Position numbers and translations under genes: made by a program. A stretch of 64,000 nucleotides of DNA from Klebsiella terrigena (lineage in GTDB: Bacteria > Pseudomonadota > Gammaproteobacteria > Enterobacterales > Enterobacteriaceae): contig NZ_BJNO01000001.1 in NCBI RefSeq assembly GCF_006539725.1, forward strand, positions 62,001 to 126,000, in the 5' to 3' direction. How positions within the stretch are numbered: position 1 is the stretch's first letter; every line of letters starts with the position of its first letter. Shown here piece after piece: positions 45,407 to 54,515 of this stretch. Below the pieces are notes generated by a model. It searched no databases, was not told where the DNA came from, and saw only the letters and a list, made by a program, of their open reading frames with translations.

Positions 45407-46408
45407 ATGTCTTATCGAATCAGTATTCTGGATAAAAGTCCGCTTGGGGCTGGGGAAACGGCCGCTCAGGCACTGACCCGAACTTTAACCCTTGCGCAAC
45501 AGGCTGAGGCCTGGGGATATCATCGCTTCTGGATAGCCGAACACCATAATACCGATCAATTAGCCAGCCCGTCGCCGGAGCTGGCGATCGCCTGGATCCT
45601 CGGCCAGACCCGGCAGATTCGCGTCGGGTCCGGCGGGGTGATGCTCCAGCACTACAGTCCCTATAAAGTCGCGGAAAACTTCAACCTGCTGGCCTCTATT
45701 GCGCCGGGCCGGGTGGATCTTGGCGTCGGCAAAGCGCCCGGCGGCATGCCGCTCTCCACCCGCGCGCTGCAGCAGGGGCTGAATCAGGAAGATAAGGGCA
45801 CCTTTGCCGACCAGCTGGCCCAGCTTGATAACTGGCTGTCGCTGACCGAGGCTGAAGGCGAAGAGAGCGTGCGGGCAACGCCGATCCCGCCCCGGCGCGC
45901 GGACGGCTTCCTGCTCGGCGCCAGCCTTGAGAGCGCTCGTCTCGCCGCCCAGCTTGACTGGAACTTTGTCTTTGCCGCCCACCTTAACGGCGATAAAGCG
46001 CTGCTTCGCGAGGTGCTGACCCGCTGGCGCACGCTGAGCCGCCGGGATGCCATTATCGCCGTGCAGGCGATCGTCGCCGAGGATCGCGCGGCGGCGCGGG
46101 ATCTCGCGCAGCAGGTTGAGGTCTGGGGCGTGGAGCTGGAAAACGGCCAGCGGGTGACCGTTGGCAGCGAGGCTCAGGGGATCGCCTTTGCCCGCCAGGC
46201 GGGGAGCGCCCCAACGCGCATCGCCCGCCGCGAATCCTCCCTGCTGGCCGGGACCGCCGAGGAGGTCAAAGCGCAGCTGGACGAGCTGCACGCGGAGTGG
46301 GGAATTGACGAATTCATCATCGATACGCCGGTCGCCGAAGGTGAGGCGCGGCTCAACTCGCTGCGCCTGCTGGCCCAGGCCCATCAGGGTGCGGAGGTGC
46401 TGCCATGA
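45407..46408 (+). CDS. LLM-class flavin-dependent monooxygenase (MsnO8/YhbW/CmoO-like)
   Basis: A 333-residue bacterial-luciferase-like protein. LSILDKSPLG-type start, WGYHRFWIAEHHNTDQLASPSPE, IRVGSGGVMLQHYSPYKVAENFNLLASIAPGRVDLGVGKAPGG are hallmark FMN-binding TIM-barrel segments. The family includes E. coli YhbW and B. subtilis CmoO (YtmO), which oxidises the sulfur of N-acetyl-S-alkylcysteine. It is the first gene of an eight-gene run (to 52940), and its stop overlaps the next start (ATGA). I assign it to thioether oxidation by context; this is inference. Confidence 0.87.
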   Translation: MSYRISILDKSPLGAGETAAQALTRTLTLAQQAEAWGYHRFWIAEHHNTDQLASPSPELAIAWILGQTRQIRVGSGGVMLQHYSPYKVAENFNLLASIAPGRVDLGVGKAPGGMPLSTRALQQGLNQEDKGTFADQLAQLDNWLSLTEAEGEESVRATPIPPRRADGFLLGASLESARLAAQLDWNFVFAAHLNGDKALLREVLTRWRTLSRRDAIIAVQAIVAEDRAAARDLAQQVEVWGVELENGQRVTVGSEAQGIAFARQAGSAPTRIARRESSLLAGTAEEVKAQLDELHAEWGIDEFIIDTPVAEGEARLNSLRLLAQAHQGAEVLP

Positions 46409-47526
46409 GCTTTGCTGAACAGCTGATCCGCTGGCGGCGCGAGCTGCACCAGTACCCGGAGCTCTCCCTGCAGGAGGTGGCTACCACCGCGCGCATCCGC
46501 GACTGGCTGCAAAGCGGCGGCCTGCGCCTGCTGCCCTACGAGCTGAAAACTGGCCTGGTGGTTGAGGTGGGCAGCGGCGAAAAGCTCATTGCCCTGCGGG
46601 CGGATATTGACGCGCTGCCGATCGAAGAAGCGACCGGCCTCGCGTATCGCTCGCAAAACGAAGGCGTGATGCACGCCTGCGGCCACGACATTCACACCAG
46701 CGTGATGCTGGGGGCCGCCCTGCTGCTCAAAGAGCGCGAAGCGCAGCTGCCGGGCCGGGTGCGGATCCTGTTCCAGCCGGCGGAAGAGAATTTTGGCGGC
46801 GCCAAAACGCTGATCCGCGCCGGCGCCCTGGAAGGGGTGGCGGCCATTTTCGGGATGCACAATGAGCCGGGGCTGCCGGTTGGGGAGTTCGCCACCCGCG
46901 GCGGCGCCTTTTATGCCAACGTCGATCGCTTCGTCTTTAAGGTCACCGGCAAAGGCGCTCACGCCGCTCGCCCGCACGAAGGCAAAGACGCCATCCTGCT
47001 TGCCAGCCAGCTGGTCACTCTGCTACAGAGCGTTGCCAGCCGGGAGGTTAATACCCTCGATTCGGTGGTACTGAGCGTGACGCGGATCCAGGGCGGCAAC
47101 ACCTGGAACGTCCTGCCGGAGAGCGTGGAGCTGGAAGGGACGCTGCGCACCCACAGCAGCGAAGTGCAGCAGCGGGTGAAGGCGCGGGTAAGCGAAATCG
47201 CCGCCGGTTTTGCCAGCGCCTTCGGCGCGCAGATCGACGTTTTCTGGTACTCCGGGCCAACGGCGCTGGTGAACGATGATCGCTGGGCGGCGTTTGCCAG
47301 CGAGGTTGCCGACGAGGTCGGCTACCGCACCCATCACGCGGACCTGCATATGGGCGGGGAAGATTTTGCCGTCTACCTGCAGCATATTCCCGGCGCCTTT
47401 GTCAGCATCGGCAGCGCCAGCGAATTCGGTCTCCACCATCCCGGATTTAATCCGGATGAGAATTTAATCGCCCCGGCGGCGCGCTATTTTGCGACCCTGG
47501 CGGAACGGGCTTTACAGCAAATTTAA
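46405..47526 (+). CDS. M20D-type N-acyl-amino-acid deacetylase (SndA/YxeP-like)
   Basis: A 373-residue metallo-amidohydrolase. Metal-site segments are ALRADIDALPIEEATG, HACGHDIHTSVMLGAALLL (Cys and His ligands), FQPAEENFGGAKTLI (Glu) and GMHNEPGLPVG. The lid-domain histidine lies in GAHAARPHEG. The family includes hippurate hydrolases and B. subtilis SndA/SndB (YtnL/YxeP), which deacetylate N-acetylcysteine derivatives. It is coupled to the preceding monooxygenase by a 4-base overlap, so release of cysteine from an acetylated intermediate is the expected job. Confidence 0.9.
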   Translation: MSFAEQLIRWRRELHQYPELSLQEVATTARIRDWLQSGGLRLLPYELKTGLVVEVGSGEKLIALRADIDALPIEEATGLAYRSQNEGVMHACGHDIHTSVMLGAALLLKEREAQLPGRVRILFQPAEENFGGAKTLIRAGALEGVAAIFGMHNEPGLPVGEFATRGGAFYANVDRFVFKVTGKGAHAARPHEGKDAILLASQLVTLLQSVASREVNTLDSVVLSVTRIQGGNTWNVLPESVELEGTLRTHSSEVQQRVKARVSEIAAGFASAFGAQIDVFWYSGPTALVNDDRWAAFASEVADEVGYRTHHADLHMGGEDFAVYLQHIPGAFVSIGSASEFGLHHPGFNPDENLIAPAARYFATLAERALQQI

Positions 47527-47557
47527 ATTTTAATTACCGGCAAGGGAAGGGTGAACT

Positions 47558-48874
47558 ATGTCTGAAAAACGACAGCTGCGTCTTGGCACCATATTACACG
47601 GCGCCTCGGGAAATATGTCCGCCTGGCGTCACCCGTTAGCGCAGGCGGATGCCAGCATTAATTTTGAGTTTGTTAAGCAAACGGCGTTAAAAGCCGAAGA
47701 GGGTAAGCTCGACTTTATATTCGTCGCCGACGGCCTGTATATTAACGAGAAATCCATCCCGCACTTTTTAAACCGCTTTGAGCCGCTGACGGTGCTCTCC
47801 ACGCTGGCGGCGGTGACCCGCAACCTCGGCCTGGTAGGTACGTTGTCAACCTCCTACAGCGAGCCCTTTACCACCGCGCGGCAGTTCGCCAGCCTCGACC
47901 ATCTCAGCCAGGGGCGGGCGGGCTGGAACGTCGTCACCTCGCCGCTGGAGGGCTCGGCAAAAAACTTCTCCCGCGCTCAGCACCCCGACCATGCGCTGCG
48001 CTATCGCATCGCGGACGAATATCTAAAGGTGGTTAAAGGGCTGTGGGATTCATGGGAAGAGAACGCCTTCGTGCGCAATAAGGCCAGCGGCCAGTTCTTT
48101 GATAAAAATAAGCTGCATGCCCTCGATCATCATGGCGACTTTTTTAAGGTAGCCGGTCCGCTGAATATTGCCCGCACGCCGCAGGGGCGCCCCATTATAT
48201 TTCAGGCAGGCGCTTCTGATGATGGTAAAAAGCTGGCGGCGAGCCATGCCGACGCCATTTTTACCCATCAGGACTCGCTTGAGGAGGCGCAGGCGTTTTA
48301 TCGCGATGTTAAAGGTCAGCTCGCGGCGCACGGCCGTCAGGAAGATTCGCTGCATATTTTCCAGGGCGTCAGCGTCATCGTGGGCGACAGCGCCGAAGAC
48401 GTGGAGCAGCAGTATCAGACCACCGCCGCGCTGGTCTCGATTGAGGATGCCCTGAACTACCTCGGACGCTATTTCGAACATCACGACTTTGCGCAGTACC
48501 CGCTTGATGCGCCGTTCCCGGACATCGGCGATCTCGGACAAAACAGCTTCCGCAGCACCACGGATGAGATCAAGCGCAGCGCCCGCGAGCGAGGCCTGAC
48601 CCTGCGCCAGGTGGCGCTGGAAGCCGCCAGCCCGCGTCCGCGCTTTTCCGGAACGCCGCAGCAGGTCGCCGACGGTTTGCAGCAGTGGTTTGAACAGCGG
48701 GCCGCCGACGGTTTTATTATCCAGGGCGGCACGCCGGACGCCTTCCCGCGCTTTGTTGACCAGGTGGTGCCGCTTCTGCAGCAGCGGGGGCTGTTCCGCG
48801 AGGAGTATCCCGGCACCACCCTGCGTGCAAGCTTAGGGCTGGCCGAGCCGGTCAATCAATTCCAACAACAATAA
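47558..48874 (+). CDS. NtaA/SnaA/DszA-type FMN-dependent monooxygenase (CmoJ/YxeK-like)
   Basis: A 438-residue two-component flavin monooxygenase. [50 protein letters not shown] opens the TIM barrel. [18 protein letters not shown] and [28 protein letters not shown] are diagnostic of the DszA/NtaA family, which splits C-S or C-N bonds using reduced FMN. B. subtilis CmoJ (YtnJ) and YxeK are members that cleave N-acetyl-S-alkylcysteines or S-(2-succino)cysteine. No flavin reductase gene is in the operon. AAGGGAAGGG lies before the ATG. Confidence 0.9.
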   Translation: MSEKRQLRLGTILHGASGNMSAWRHPLAQADASINFEFVKQTALKAEEGKLDFIFVADGLYINEKSIPHFLNRFEPLTVLSTLAAVTRNLGLVGTLSTSYSEPFTTARQFASLDHLSQGRAGWNVVTSPLEGSAKNFSRAQHPDHALRYRIADEYLKVVKGLWDSWEENAFVRNKASGQFFDKNKLHALDHHGDFFKVAGPLNIARTPQGRPIIFQAGASDDGKKLAASHADAIFTHQDSLEEAQAFYRDVKGQLAAHGRQEDSLHIFQGVSVIVGDSAEDVEQQYQTTAALVSIEDALNYLGRYFEHHDFAQYPLDAPFPDIGDLGQNSFRSTTDEIKRSARERGLTLRQVALEAASPRPRFSGTPQQVADGLQQWFEQRAADGFIIQGGTPDAFPRFVDQVVPLLQQRGLFREEYPGTTLRASLGLAEPVNQFQQQ

Positions 48875-48897
48875 ACAATAATAAGAGAACACCCGCT

Positions 48898-49830
48898 ATG
48901 CAGAAAAAGTCACTTATCCTCGCGTTCGCCCTGGCCGCAAGCGCTTCGTCGTGGGCGCAGAACGTCAATATCAACGGCACCGGGGTCAGCCTCGAAGCCA
49001 ACAAAGCGCCGGTGCATACGGCAAAAAATCCGCAGGCGATTGCCCAGCTGCCGAAGGATCTGCGCCTCGCGGTACCGGGAAAATTCACCGTCGCGGTCGC
49101 GGCGCTGAACTCGCCGCCGCTCACCGTCTTTTCTGACGATAACAAAACCCTGCTCGGCAGCGAGGTGGATATCGCCCGCCTGGTGGCCGATAGCCTCGGC
49201 CTGCAGCTGAACGTGGTCCCGACCTCGTGGGAGGACTGGCCGCTCGGCGTGGTCTCCGGCAAATATGATGCCGCGATCAGCAATATTACGGTGACCAAAG
49301 AGCGCAAAGAGAAGTTTGATTTCGCCACCTACCGCAAGGATTCGCTGGGCTTCTACGTCAAGAGCACCAGCCCGCTGAACAAAATTGACACCGCGGAGGA
49401 GATTGCCGGCCTGCGCATTATCGTCGGCTCCGGCACCAACCAGGAGGCCATTCTGCTGGCGTGGAACGCGGAGAATCTGAAGAAGGGGCTGAAGCCCTTT
49501 ACCCCGATCTACACCAAGGATGACGCCGCGCTGACCCTCGCCCTGCAGTCCGGCCGCGCCGATGCCTTCTTTGGCCCCAACGTGATTGGCGCATGGAAAG
49601 CGGCGCTCACCGGCAAAACCAAACTGGTTGGCAGCGTCGATGGCGGCTGGCCGAAGGCGGCGCATATCGCGGTGACGGTGAAAAAGGGCAGCGGCCTGGT
49701 CACCCCGGTGCAGACGGCGCTGAATGGCGCTATCCAGAGCGGCGACTACGCCAAAGTGCTTAACCGCTGGGGGGAAGGCGTCGAGAGCATCCCGCAGTCA
49801 GAGATTAATCCGGCCGGACTGGGCGATTAA
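48898..49830 (+). CDS. Amino-acid/sulfur-compound periplasmic binding protein, copy 1
   Basis: A 310-residue family 3 solute-binding protein with a signal peptide of about 20 residues (SSWAQ cleavage). It has an N-terminal extension before the usual fold (IAQLPKDLRLAVPGKFTVAVAALNSPPLTVFSDDNKTLLGSEVDIARLVADSLGL). SWEDWPLGVVSGKYDAAISNITVTKERKEKFDFATYR is a striking segment shared with the second copy at 52047. It is probably the receptor of the ABC transporter encoded at 50361-52050, for S-substituted cysteines by analogy with TcyJ/TcyK or YxeM. The Shine-Dalgarno sequence is weak. Confidence 0.9.
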   Translation: MQKKSLILAFALAASASSWAQNVNINGTGVSLEANKAPVHTAKNPQAIAQLPKDLRLAVPGKFTVAVAALNSPPLTVFSDDNKTLLGSEVDIARLVADSLGLQLNVVPTSWEDWPLGVVSGKYDAAISNITVTKERKEKFDFATYRKDSLGFYVKSTSPLNKIDTAEEIAGLRIIVGSGTNQEAILLAWNAENLKKGLKPFTPIYTKDDAALTLALQSGRADAFFGPNVIGAWKAALTGKTKLVGSVDGGWPKAAHIAVTVKKGSGLVTPVQTALNGAIQSGDYAKVLNRWGEGVESIPQSEINPAGLGD

Positions 49831-49841
49831 CAGGAGTCAGT

Positions 49842-50351
49842 ATGAGCGACGTATTCCGCGATGTTTCACCCGAAGCCCTTGAGCTGCAGCCGGTTATTGA
49901 CGGCCTGTTTGCCGAGTACGCTTCGCGCTACGGGGACTATTTTTCCCGCGATGCCGAAGTTGAGCTAACCGAATGGTATCTGGCGCCGCAGGGGCTGTTT
50001 ATCGTACTCGAGCGCGAGGGGGAGATTATCGCCACCGGCGCCTACAAGCCCAAAGACGCCAACACCGCCGAAATTAAACGCATCTGGACCCACCACGCGC
50101 TGCGCCAGCAGGGGCTGGCGGCAAAGGTGGTGCAGGAGCTGGAGCGTCGGGCGGTGCTGGCGGGCTACAGCCATATCTACCTGACCACCGGCTTTCGTCA
50201 GCCGGAGGCGGTGAAGCTCTATCTGAGCCAGGGCTATGAGCCGCAGTTCGACCTCGACCGCAACCCGGAAGAGTACAGCCAGCCGCCCTATGACGGACGG
50301 CTGCGGTTTAGCAAAGCGCTGGCGGTTAGCGCGCTAGGCCAGAGCGCCTGA
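49842..50351 (+). CDS. GNAT N-acetyltransferase (SnaA/YxeL-like)
   Basis: A 169-residue GNAT-fold protein. The acetyl-CoA loop is THHALRQQGLAAKVVQELE (about residues 82-100), preceded by AEIKRIW. In the B. subtilis S-alkylcysteine pathways the transporter gene set includes an N-acetyltransferase (SnaA or SnaB) that first acetylates the amino group of the substrate. Position between a binding protein and the permease supports that role here; activity is not shown by the sequence. CAGGAG lies 6 bases before the ATG. Confidence 0.88.
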   Translation: MSDVFRDVSPEALELQPVIDGLFAEYASRYGDYFSRDAEVELTEWYLAPQGLFIVLEREGEIIATGAYKPKDANTAEIKRIWTHHALRQQGLAAKVVQELERRAVLAGYSHIYLTTGFRQPEAVKLYLSQGYEPQFDLDRNPEEYSQPPYDGRLRFSKALAVSALGQSA

Positions 50352-50360
50352 GGAGCAATG

Positions 50361-51287
50361 ATGAAAACATCTGAAACGATAAAAGTTATCCCGGCGCGCT
50401 ATCCGCTGCGCGCCGTCGGCGCGGTGCTGGCGCTGCTGGTGCTGGCCGTCGTCGTGCAGTCGGTGGCCTTTAACCCCCGCTGGGAGTGGGCGGTCTTCGC
50501 GCGCTGGTTCTTTGATCCGGTTATCCTCGAAGGGCTTGGGCAAACGCTGCTGCTGACCCTGCTCGGTACCGTGCTGAGCGTGATCTTTGGCGGCCTGCTG
50601 GCGCTGGCCAGGCTCTCCTCCTCGTGGCTGCTGAGCAGCCTTTCGTGGGGATATATCTGGCTGTTCCGCTCGCTGCCGCTGATCGTGGTGCTGATTATTC
50701 TCTACAACTTCTCCTATCTGTACGACACGCTGTCGCTCGGTATTCCCTTTACCAGCATCAGCTGGGGCAGCTATCAAACCATCAACGTGCTGGGGCAGTT
50801 CTCCACCGCGGTAGTCGGGCTGACGCTGGTGCAGAGCGCCTATACCGCGGAAATTATTCGCGGCGGCTTCCTCGGCGTCGATCACGGTCAGTATGAAGCG
50901 GCGGCGGCGCTCGGCCTGCCGGCGTGGCGGCGTACCCTGCGCATTATTCTGCCGCAGGCGCTGCGCACTATTTTGCCCTCCGGCTTCAATGAAATTATCA
51001 GCCTCGCCAAGGGGACGGCGATGGTCTACGTCCTGGCGATGCCGGAGCTGTTTTACACTATTCAGATGATTTACAACCGCACCCAGGAAGTGATCCCCCT
51101 GCTGATGGTCGGCGCGGTGTGGTACCTGGCGATCACCAGCGTACTGTCGCTTATCCAATATCTGGTCGAACGTGCGCTGGCGCGCAGCGAGCGCCGCTCG
51201 GCGGTAAACAGCCCGCGCCGCACTCGCGTTGCCGAAGCCTCTCGTTCACCGCAGACGCAGGAGCCCGTCCATGCCCAACTCTCATAA
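50361..51287 (+). CDS. Amino-acid ABC transporter permease
   Basis: About 308 residues with the His/Glu/Gln/Arg/opine permease fold: three to five main helices and the EAA loop AAAALGLPAWRRTLRIILPQALRTILPSGFNE. GLGQTLLLTLLGTVLSVIFGG and LFRSLPLIVVLIILYNF are typical. There are two adjacent ATGs; I chose 50361 because AGGAG is 5 bases upstream of it (only 2 bases from 50358). The C-terminus has an Arg-rich tail, in which the ATPase gene begins. A single permease implies a homodimeric channel. Confidence 0.9.
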   Translation: MKTSETIKVIPARYPLRAVGAVLALLVLAVVVQSVAFNPRWEWAVFARWFFDPVILEGLGQTLLLTLLGTVLSVIFGGLLALARLSSSWLLSSLSWGYIWLFRSLPLIVVLIILYNFSYLYDTLSLGIPFTSISWGSYQTINVLGQFSTAVVGLTLVQSAYTAEIIRGGFLGVDHGQYEAAAALGLPAWRRTLRIILPQALRTILPSGFNEIISLAKGTAMVYVLAMPELFYTIQMIYNRTQEVIPLLMVGAVWYLAITSVLSLIQYLVERALARSERRSAVNSPRRTRVAEASRSPQTQEPVHAQLS

Positions 51288-52050
51288 CGGCCACATCTCG
51301 ATTACCGGCGTCAGCAAATATTTTGGCCGCCATAAGGCGCTGGACGATGTCTCCCTTGAGATAGAGCCCGGCACGGTAACGGTGATCCTCGGGCCTTCCG
51401 GCTCGGGGAAATCCACTCTGCTGCGGGCCATTAACCACCTCGAGCGGGTTGATGAGGGCTTTATCCAAATTGATGGCGACTATATCGGTTATCGCCGTCA
51501 GGGCGACAGGCTGTACGAGCTGAAGGAAAAAGAGATCCTCCGCCAGCGCGTGAACGTCGGCTACGTTTTTCAAAACTTCAACCTGTTCCCGCACCTGACG
51601 GTGCTGGAAAACCTGATTGAGGCGCCGATTGCCCACGGACGGGCCAGCCGCAAGGAGGCCATCGAGCAGGCCTACGATCTGCTCGACGTGGTGGGGCTGC
51701 GCAACAAAGCCGATGCCTGGTCGCGGCATCTCTCCGGCGGTCAGCAGCAGCGCATTGCCATCGCGCGGGCGCTGGCCCTCAAGCCGCGGGTGATTCTGTT
51801 TGACGAACCAACCTCGGCGCTGGACCCTGAGCTGGTGGGCGAGGTGCTTGACGTTATCAAGAAGCTGGCGCGTTCCGGCACCACGCTGGTGGTGGTGACG
51901 CATGAGATTGGTTTTGCGCGTGAGGTCGCCGATCAGGTGGTCTTTATGGTCGATGGTAAAATCATTGAGCAGGGCAGCAGCGATGAGGTCCTTAACCATC
52001 CGCAGCATCAGCGCACGCGGCAATTTTTATCGAAGGTGCTTCCGGCATGA
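51271..52050 (+). CDS. Amino-acid ABC transporter ATPase
   Basis: A 259-residue ATP-binding subunit of the GlnQ/TcyN type. Walker A is GPSGSGKSTLL (about residues 41-51), the Q-loop is VFQNFNLFPHLT, the signature is LSGGQQQRIAIARAL, Walker B is VILFDEPTSALDPE and the switch His is in VVTHEIGFAREV. I chose ATG 51271 (CAGGAG 7 bases upstream), which overlaps the permease end by 17 bases. Its TGA overlaps the ATG of the second binding protein. Confidence 0.93.
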   Translation: MPNSHNGHISITGVSKYFGRHKALDDVSLEIEPGTVTVILGPSGSGKSTLLRAINHLERVDEGFIQIDGDYIGYRRQGDRLYELKEKEILRQRVNVGYVFQNFNLFPHLTVLENLIEAPIAHGRASRKEAIEQAYDLLDVVGLRNKADAWSRHLSGGQQQRIAIARALALKPRVILFDEPTSALDPELVGEVLDVIKKLARSGTTLVVVTHEIGFAREVADQVVFMVDGKIIEQGSSDEVLNHPQHQRTRQFLSKVLPA

Positions 52051-52940
52051 GAAAAGGACTTCTGGCATTACTGATGGGTATTATCCCGGCGGGTGCGCAG
52101 GCGGAGATTAACCTGCGGGCCAACGAGCGGCCGCTGCCGGTGACGGCAGACAGCCGGGCGATTGCGCAGATCCCGGCCAATTATCGCTTCGTTGAGCCCG
52201 GGACGCTGACGGTGGCTATCTCGGCGTTGAATTCACCGCCGCTGGCGCTGCTGGCGAGCGATAACCGCACGCGTATCGGCAGCGATCCTGATATCGCCCG
52301 CCTGCTGGCCGGCAGCCTGGGGCTCCGGCTCCGGCTGGTGCCGACGGCGTGGGAGGACTGGCCGCTGGGCATCACCTCCGGGCGCTACGACGTGGCGCTG
52401 GTGAATATCGCGGTGACCGAGCAGCGCAAGCAGAAATTCGATTTCGCCACCTATCGCGTCGATTCCCTGGCCTTTTCCGTTAAATCCACCAGCCCGATAG
52501 ACCGGGTGAGCGGCGCGGCGGATCTTGCCGGGCGGAAGGTGATCGTCGGTTCCGGCACTAATCAGGAGCGTATTCTGCTCGGCTGGAACGCCGTGAACGA
52601 AGCGGCGGGGCGTCAGCCGGCGCTGCCGGTGTACCTGACCGACGACGCCTCGGGTAATCTCTATATTCAGTCCGGACGCGCCGACGTGTTCTTTGGCCCG
52701 CAGTCGGTGGCGGCCTACAAAGCGGCGCTGACCGGCACGACCAAAGTCGTCGGCCTGGGGCCGAAAAAGGCTTACGTTGCCACCACCACCAAAAAGGGCA
52801 GCGGCCTGGTGTACGCGCTGCAGGCGGCGCTCGACGGGGCGATAGCCCGCGGCGAGTACCAGCAGGTGCTGGCGCGCTGGGGGGAACAGGGGGAGGCGGT
52901 AACGCAGTCGGTGGTCAATCCGCCGGGGATTACCTACTAA
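52047..52940 (+). CDS. Amino-acid/sulfur-compound periplasmic binding protein, copy 2
   Basis: A 297-residue paralogue of the protein at 48898-49830. Shared features are IAQIP, SALNSPPLALLASDN, DIARLLAGSLGLRLRLVPTAWEDWPLG, VTEQRKQKFDFATYR, SVKSTSPIDR and VGSGTNQERILLGWNA. A signal peptide of about 19-20 residues is present. Having two receptors for one permease, as in B. subtilis tcyJKLMN, may broaden the substrate range. It ends the operon; a terminator just after it belongs to the convergent MFS gene. Confidence 0.9.
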   Translation: MRKGLLALLMGIIPAGAQAEINLRANERPLPVTADSRAIAQIPANYRFVEPGTLTVAISALNSPPLALLASDNRTRIGSDPDIARLLAGSLGLRLRLVPTAWEDWPLGITSGRYDVALVNIAVTEQRKQKFDFATYRVDSLAFSVKSTSPIDRVSGAADLAGRKVIVGSGTNQERILLGWNAVNEAAGRQPALPVYLTDDASGNLYIQSGRADVFFGPQSVAAYKAALTGTTKVVGLGPKKAYVATTTKKGSGLVYALQAALDGAIARGEYQQVLARWGEQGEAVTQSVVNPPGITY

Positions 52941-52980
52941 AAAACCGCTGTTTCGCAGGAGTGTGTTGCGAAACAGCGGG
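52939..52980 (-). terminator. Rho-independent terminator of the MFS gene
   Basis: On the minus strand CCGCTGTTTCGC pairs with GCGAAACAGCGG across an 11-base loop and is followed by TTTTTT. The stem could also slow transcription arriving from the plus-strand operon. Confidence 0.85.
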
Positions 52981-53005
52981 GGCGAACTCTCGCCAGGGTT
53001 GATAA

Positions 53006-54316
53006 TCAGGCCGCGCGAGGCGTCAGGTTGATACGATCCAGCGGCCCGACAATAAACAGATAGGAGAGCAGGCCGAGCACGCCCATCGAGCCGACGTAGA
53101 GAATGGCGTAATCAAACGAGTGGGTATTGGCAATAATGATCCCAATCACCAGCGGCGTGATGATGCTCGCGAGGTTACCGCACATATTGAAGACCCCGCC
53201 GGCGATACCCAGCATCTCCTTAGGCGACGTATCGCTGAGGATACACCAGCCGAGATTGCCAAAGCCTTTTGCAAAGAAGGCCAGGCTCATGGCGGCGATA
53301 ACCACCACCTCGGAAGCGGTATAGTTAGCGACGACGATGACGCAGGAGAGCAGCATGCCGCAGATGACCGGTATCTTGCGGGCAGTGGTCAGACTATGGC
53401 CGCGTTTCAGCAGCCAGTCGGAAAACAGCCCGCCGAGCAGGCCGCCGATAAACCCGGCAATAGCCGGAATGCTGGCGACAAAACCGACCTTCAGAATCGA
53501 CATTCCCTTGGCCTGGTAAAGGTAGGTCGGGAACCAGGTCAGGAAGAACCAGGTAATGGAGGTGACGCAGAACTGGCCGATATAGACGCCGATCATCATG
53601 CGGTTTACGCAGACGCTTTTAATCTGCGCGAGGGTTAACTTGTGCTGCGTTTTTTTGCTGCCTAGCTCCGGCTCGCCGCCGCCCTCGCGAATATATTCAA
53701 GCTCCTGCTGATTTATTTTCGGGTGATGTAACGGGTCCTTCACTTTAACCAGCCAGAATATCCCCAGGACCACCCCGATGGCGCCAATATAATAGAAAAC
53801 ATAGTGCCAGCTTAAATTATGCAGGATGATCGTCATGAGCGGTGTGATAATGCCCAGCGAAATATACTGCGCCGCCTGATATACCGAGGTGACAAACCCG
53901 CGCTCTTTATTCGGGAACCACTGCACGCTGAGGCGGCTGTTGGCGGGGAAGGCCGGGGCTTCTATTGCGCCCATCATCAGGCGCAGAATAACCAGCACCA
54001 CCAGCGGGCTGGCAAACAGAAAAATCGTCCCCTGGAACATGGTCACCACCGACCAGCCGATCAGCGCGCAGCCGTACACCAGCCGCGAGCCGTATTTATC
54101 CAGCAGCCAGCCGCCGGGGATTTGCATTATCACGTAAGAAATACCGAACACGGAAAAAGCCAGACCCATGGCCTCCGGGTCGAAGCCGAGCTCTTTACTC
54201 ATAATCGGTGCGACGACCGACAGCGTGGCGCGGTCGGCATAATTAAATACGGTGGCCAAAAAAAGAAATAATAAAATACCGTAACGCACGTTGCTGCGTT
54301 TTAATTGTGTATTCAC
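53006..54316 (-). CDS. MFS sugar-acid transporter (GudP/GarP/anion:cation symporter type)
   Basis: A 436-residue transporter with 12 predicted helices. The first loop motif is VFNYADRATLSVVAPIMSKELGFDPEAMGLAFSVFGISYVIMQIPGGWLLDKYGSRLVYG, and RLMMGAIEAPAFPANSRLSVQWFPNKERG is the central motif. Both are typical of the ACS family importers of galactarate, glucarate and galactonate. It is downstream of the talarate/galactarate dehydratase gene on the same strand (199-base gap), so it probably imports that dehydratase's substrate. A terminator follows at 52939-52980. Confidence 0.92.
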   Translation of the reverse strand: MNTQLKRSNVRYGILLFLFLATVFNYADRATLSVVAPIMSKELGFDPEAMGLAFSVFGISYVIMQIPGGWLLDKYGSRLVYGCALIGWSVVTMFQGTIFLFASPLVVLVILRLMMGAIEAPAFPANSRLSVQWFPNKERGFVTSVYQAAQYISLGIITPLMTIILHNLSWHYVFYYIGAIGVVLGIFWLVKVKDPLHHPKINQQELEYIREGGGEPELGSKKTQHKLTLAQIKSVCVNRMMIGVYIGQFCVTSITWFFLTWFPTYLYQAKGMSILKVGFVASIPAIAGFIGGLLGGLFSDWLLKRGHSLTTARKIPVICGMLLSCVIVVANYTASEVVVIAAMSLAFFAKGFGNLGWCILSDTSPKEMLGIAGGVFNMCGNLASIITPLVIGIIIANTHSFDYAILYVGSMGVLGLLSYLFIVGPLDRINLTPRAA

Positions 54317-54515
54317 TTTTCAACTCCGTTTCAGGGTTGGTGATGTGGGTACAGCAAGTCAGGGGCGGGAGGGGGAATAAAGTGCCGTCCGCCGGTCGTT
54401 AATAACTATCCCCGGCCATATGCTGACCGGACTACGCAAGGGTGGGGGATACGCTTATCCCCCAGCCCGGCCCCGGCGCGTTCGCTCCCGGACCGGGAAA
54501 TAGCCGGCACAAGCA

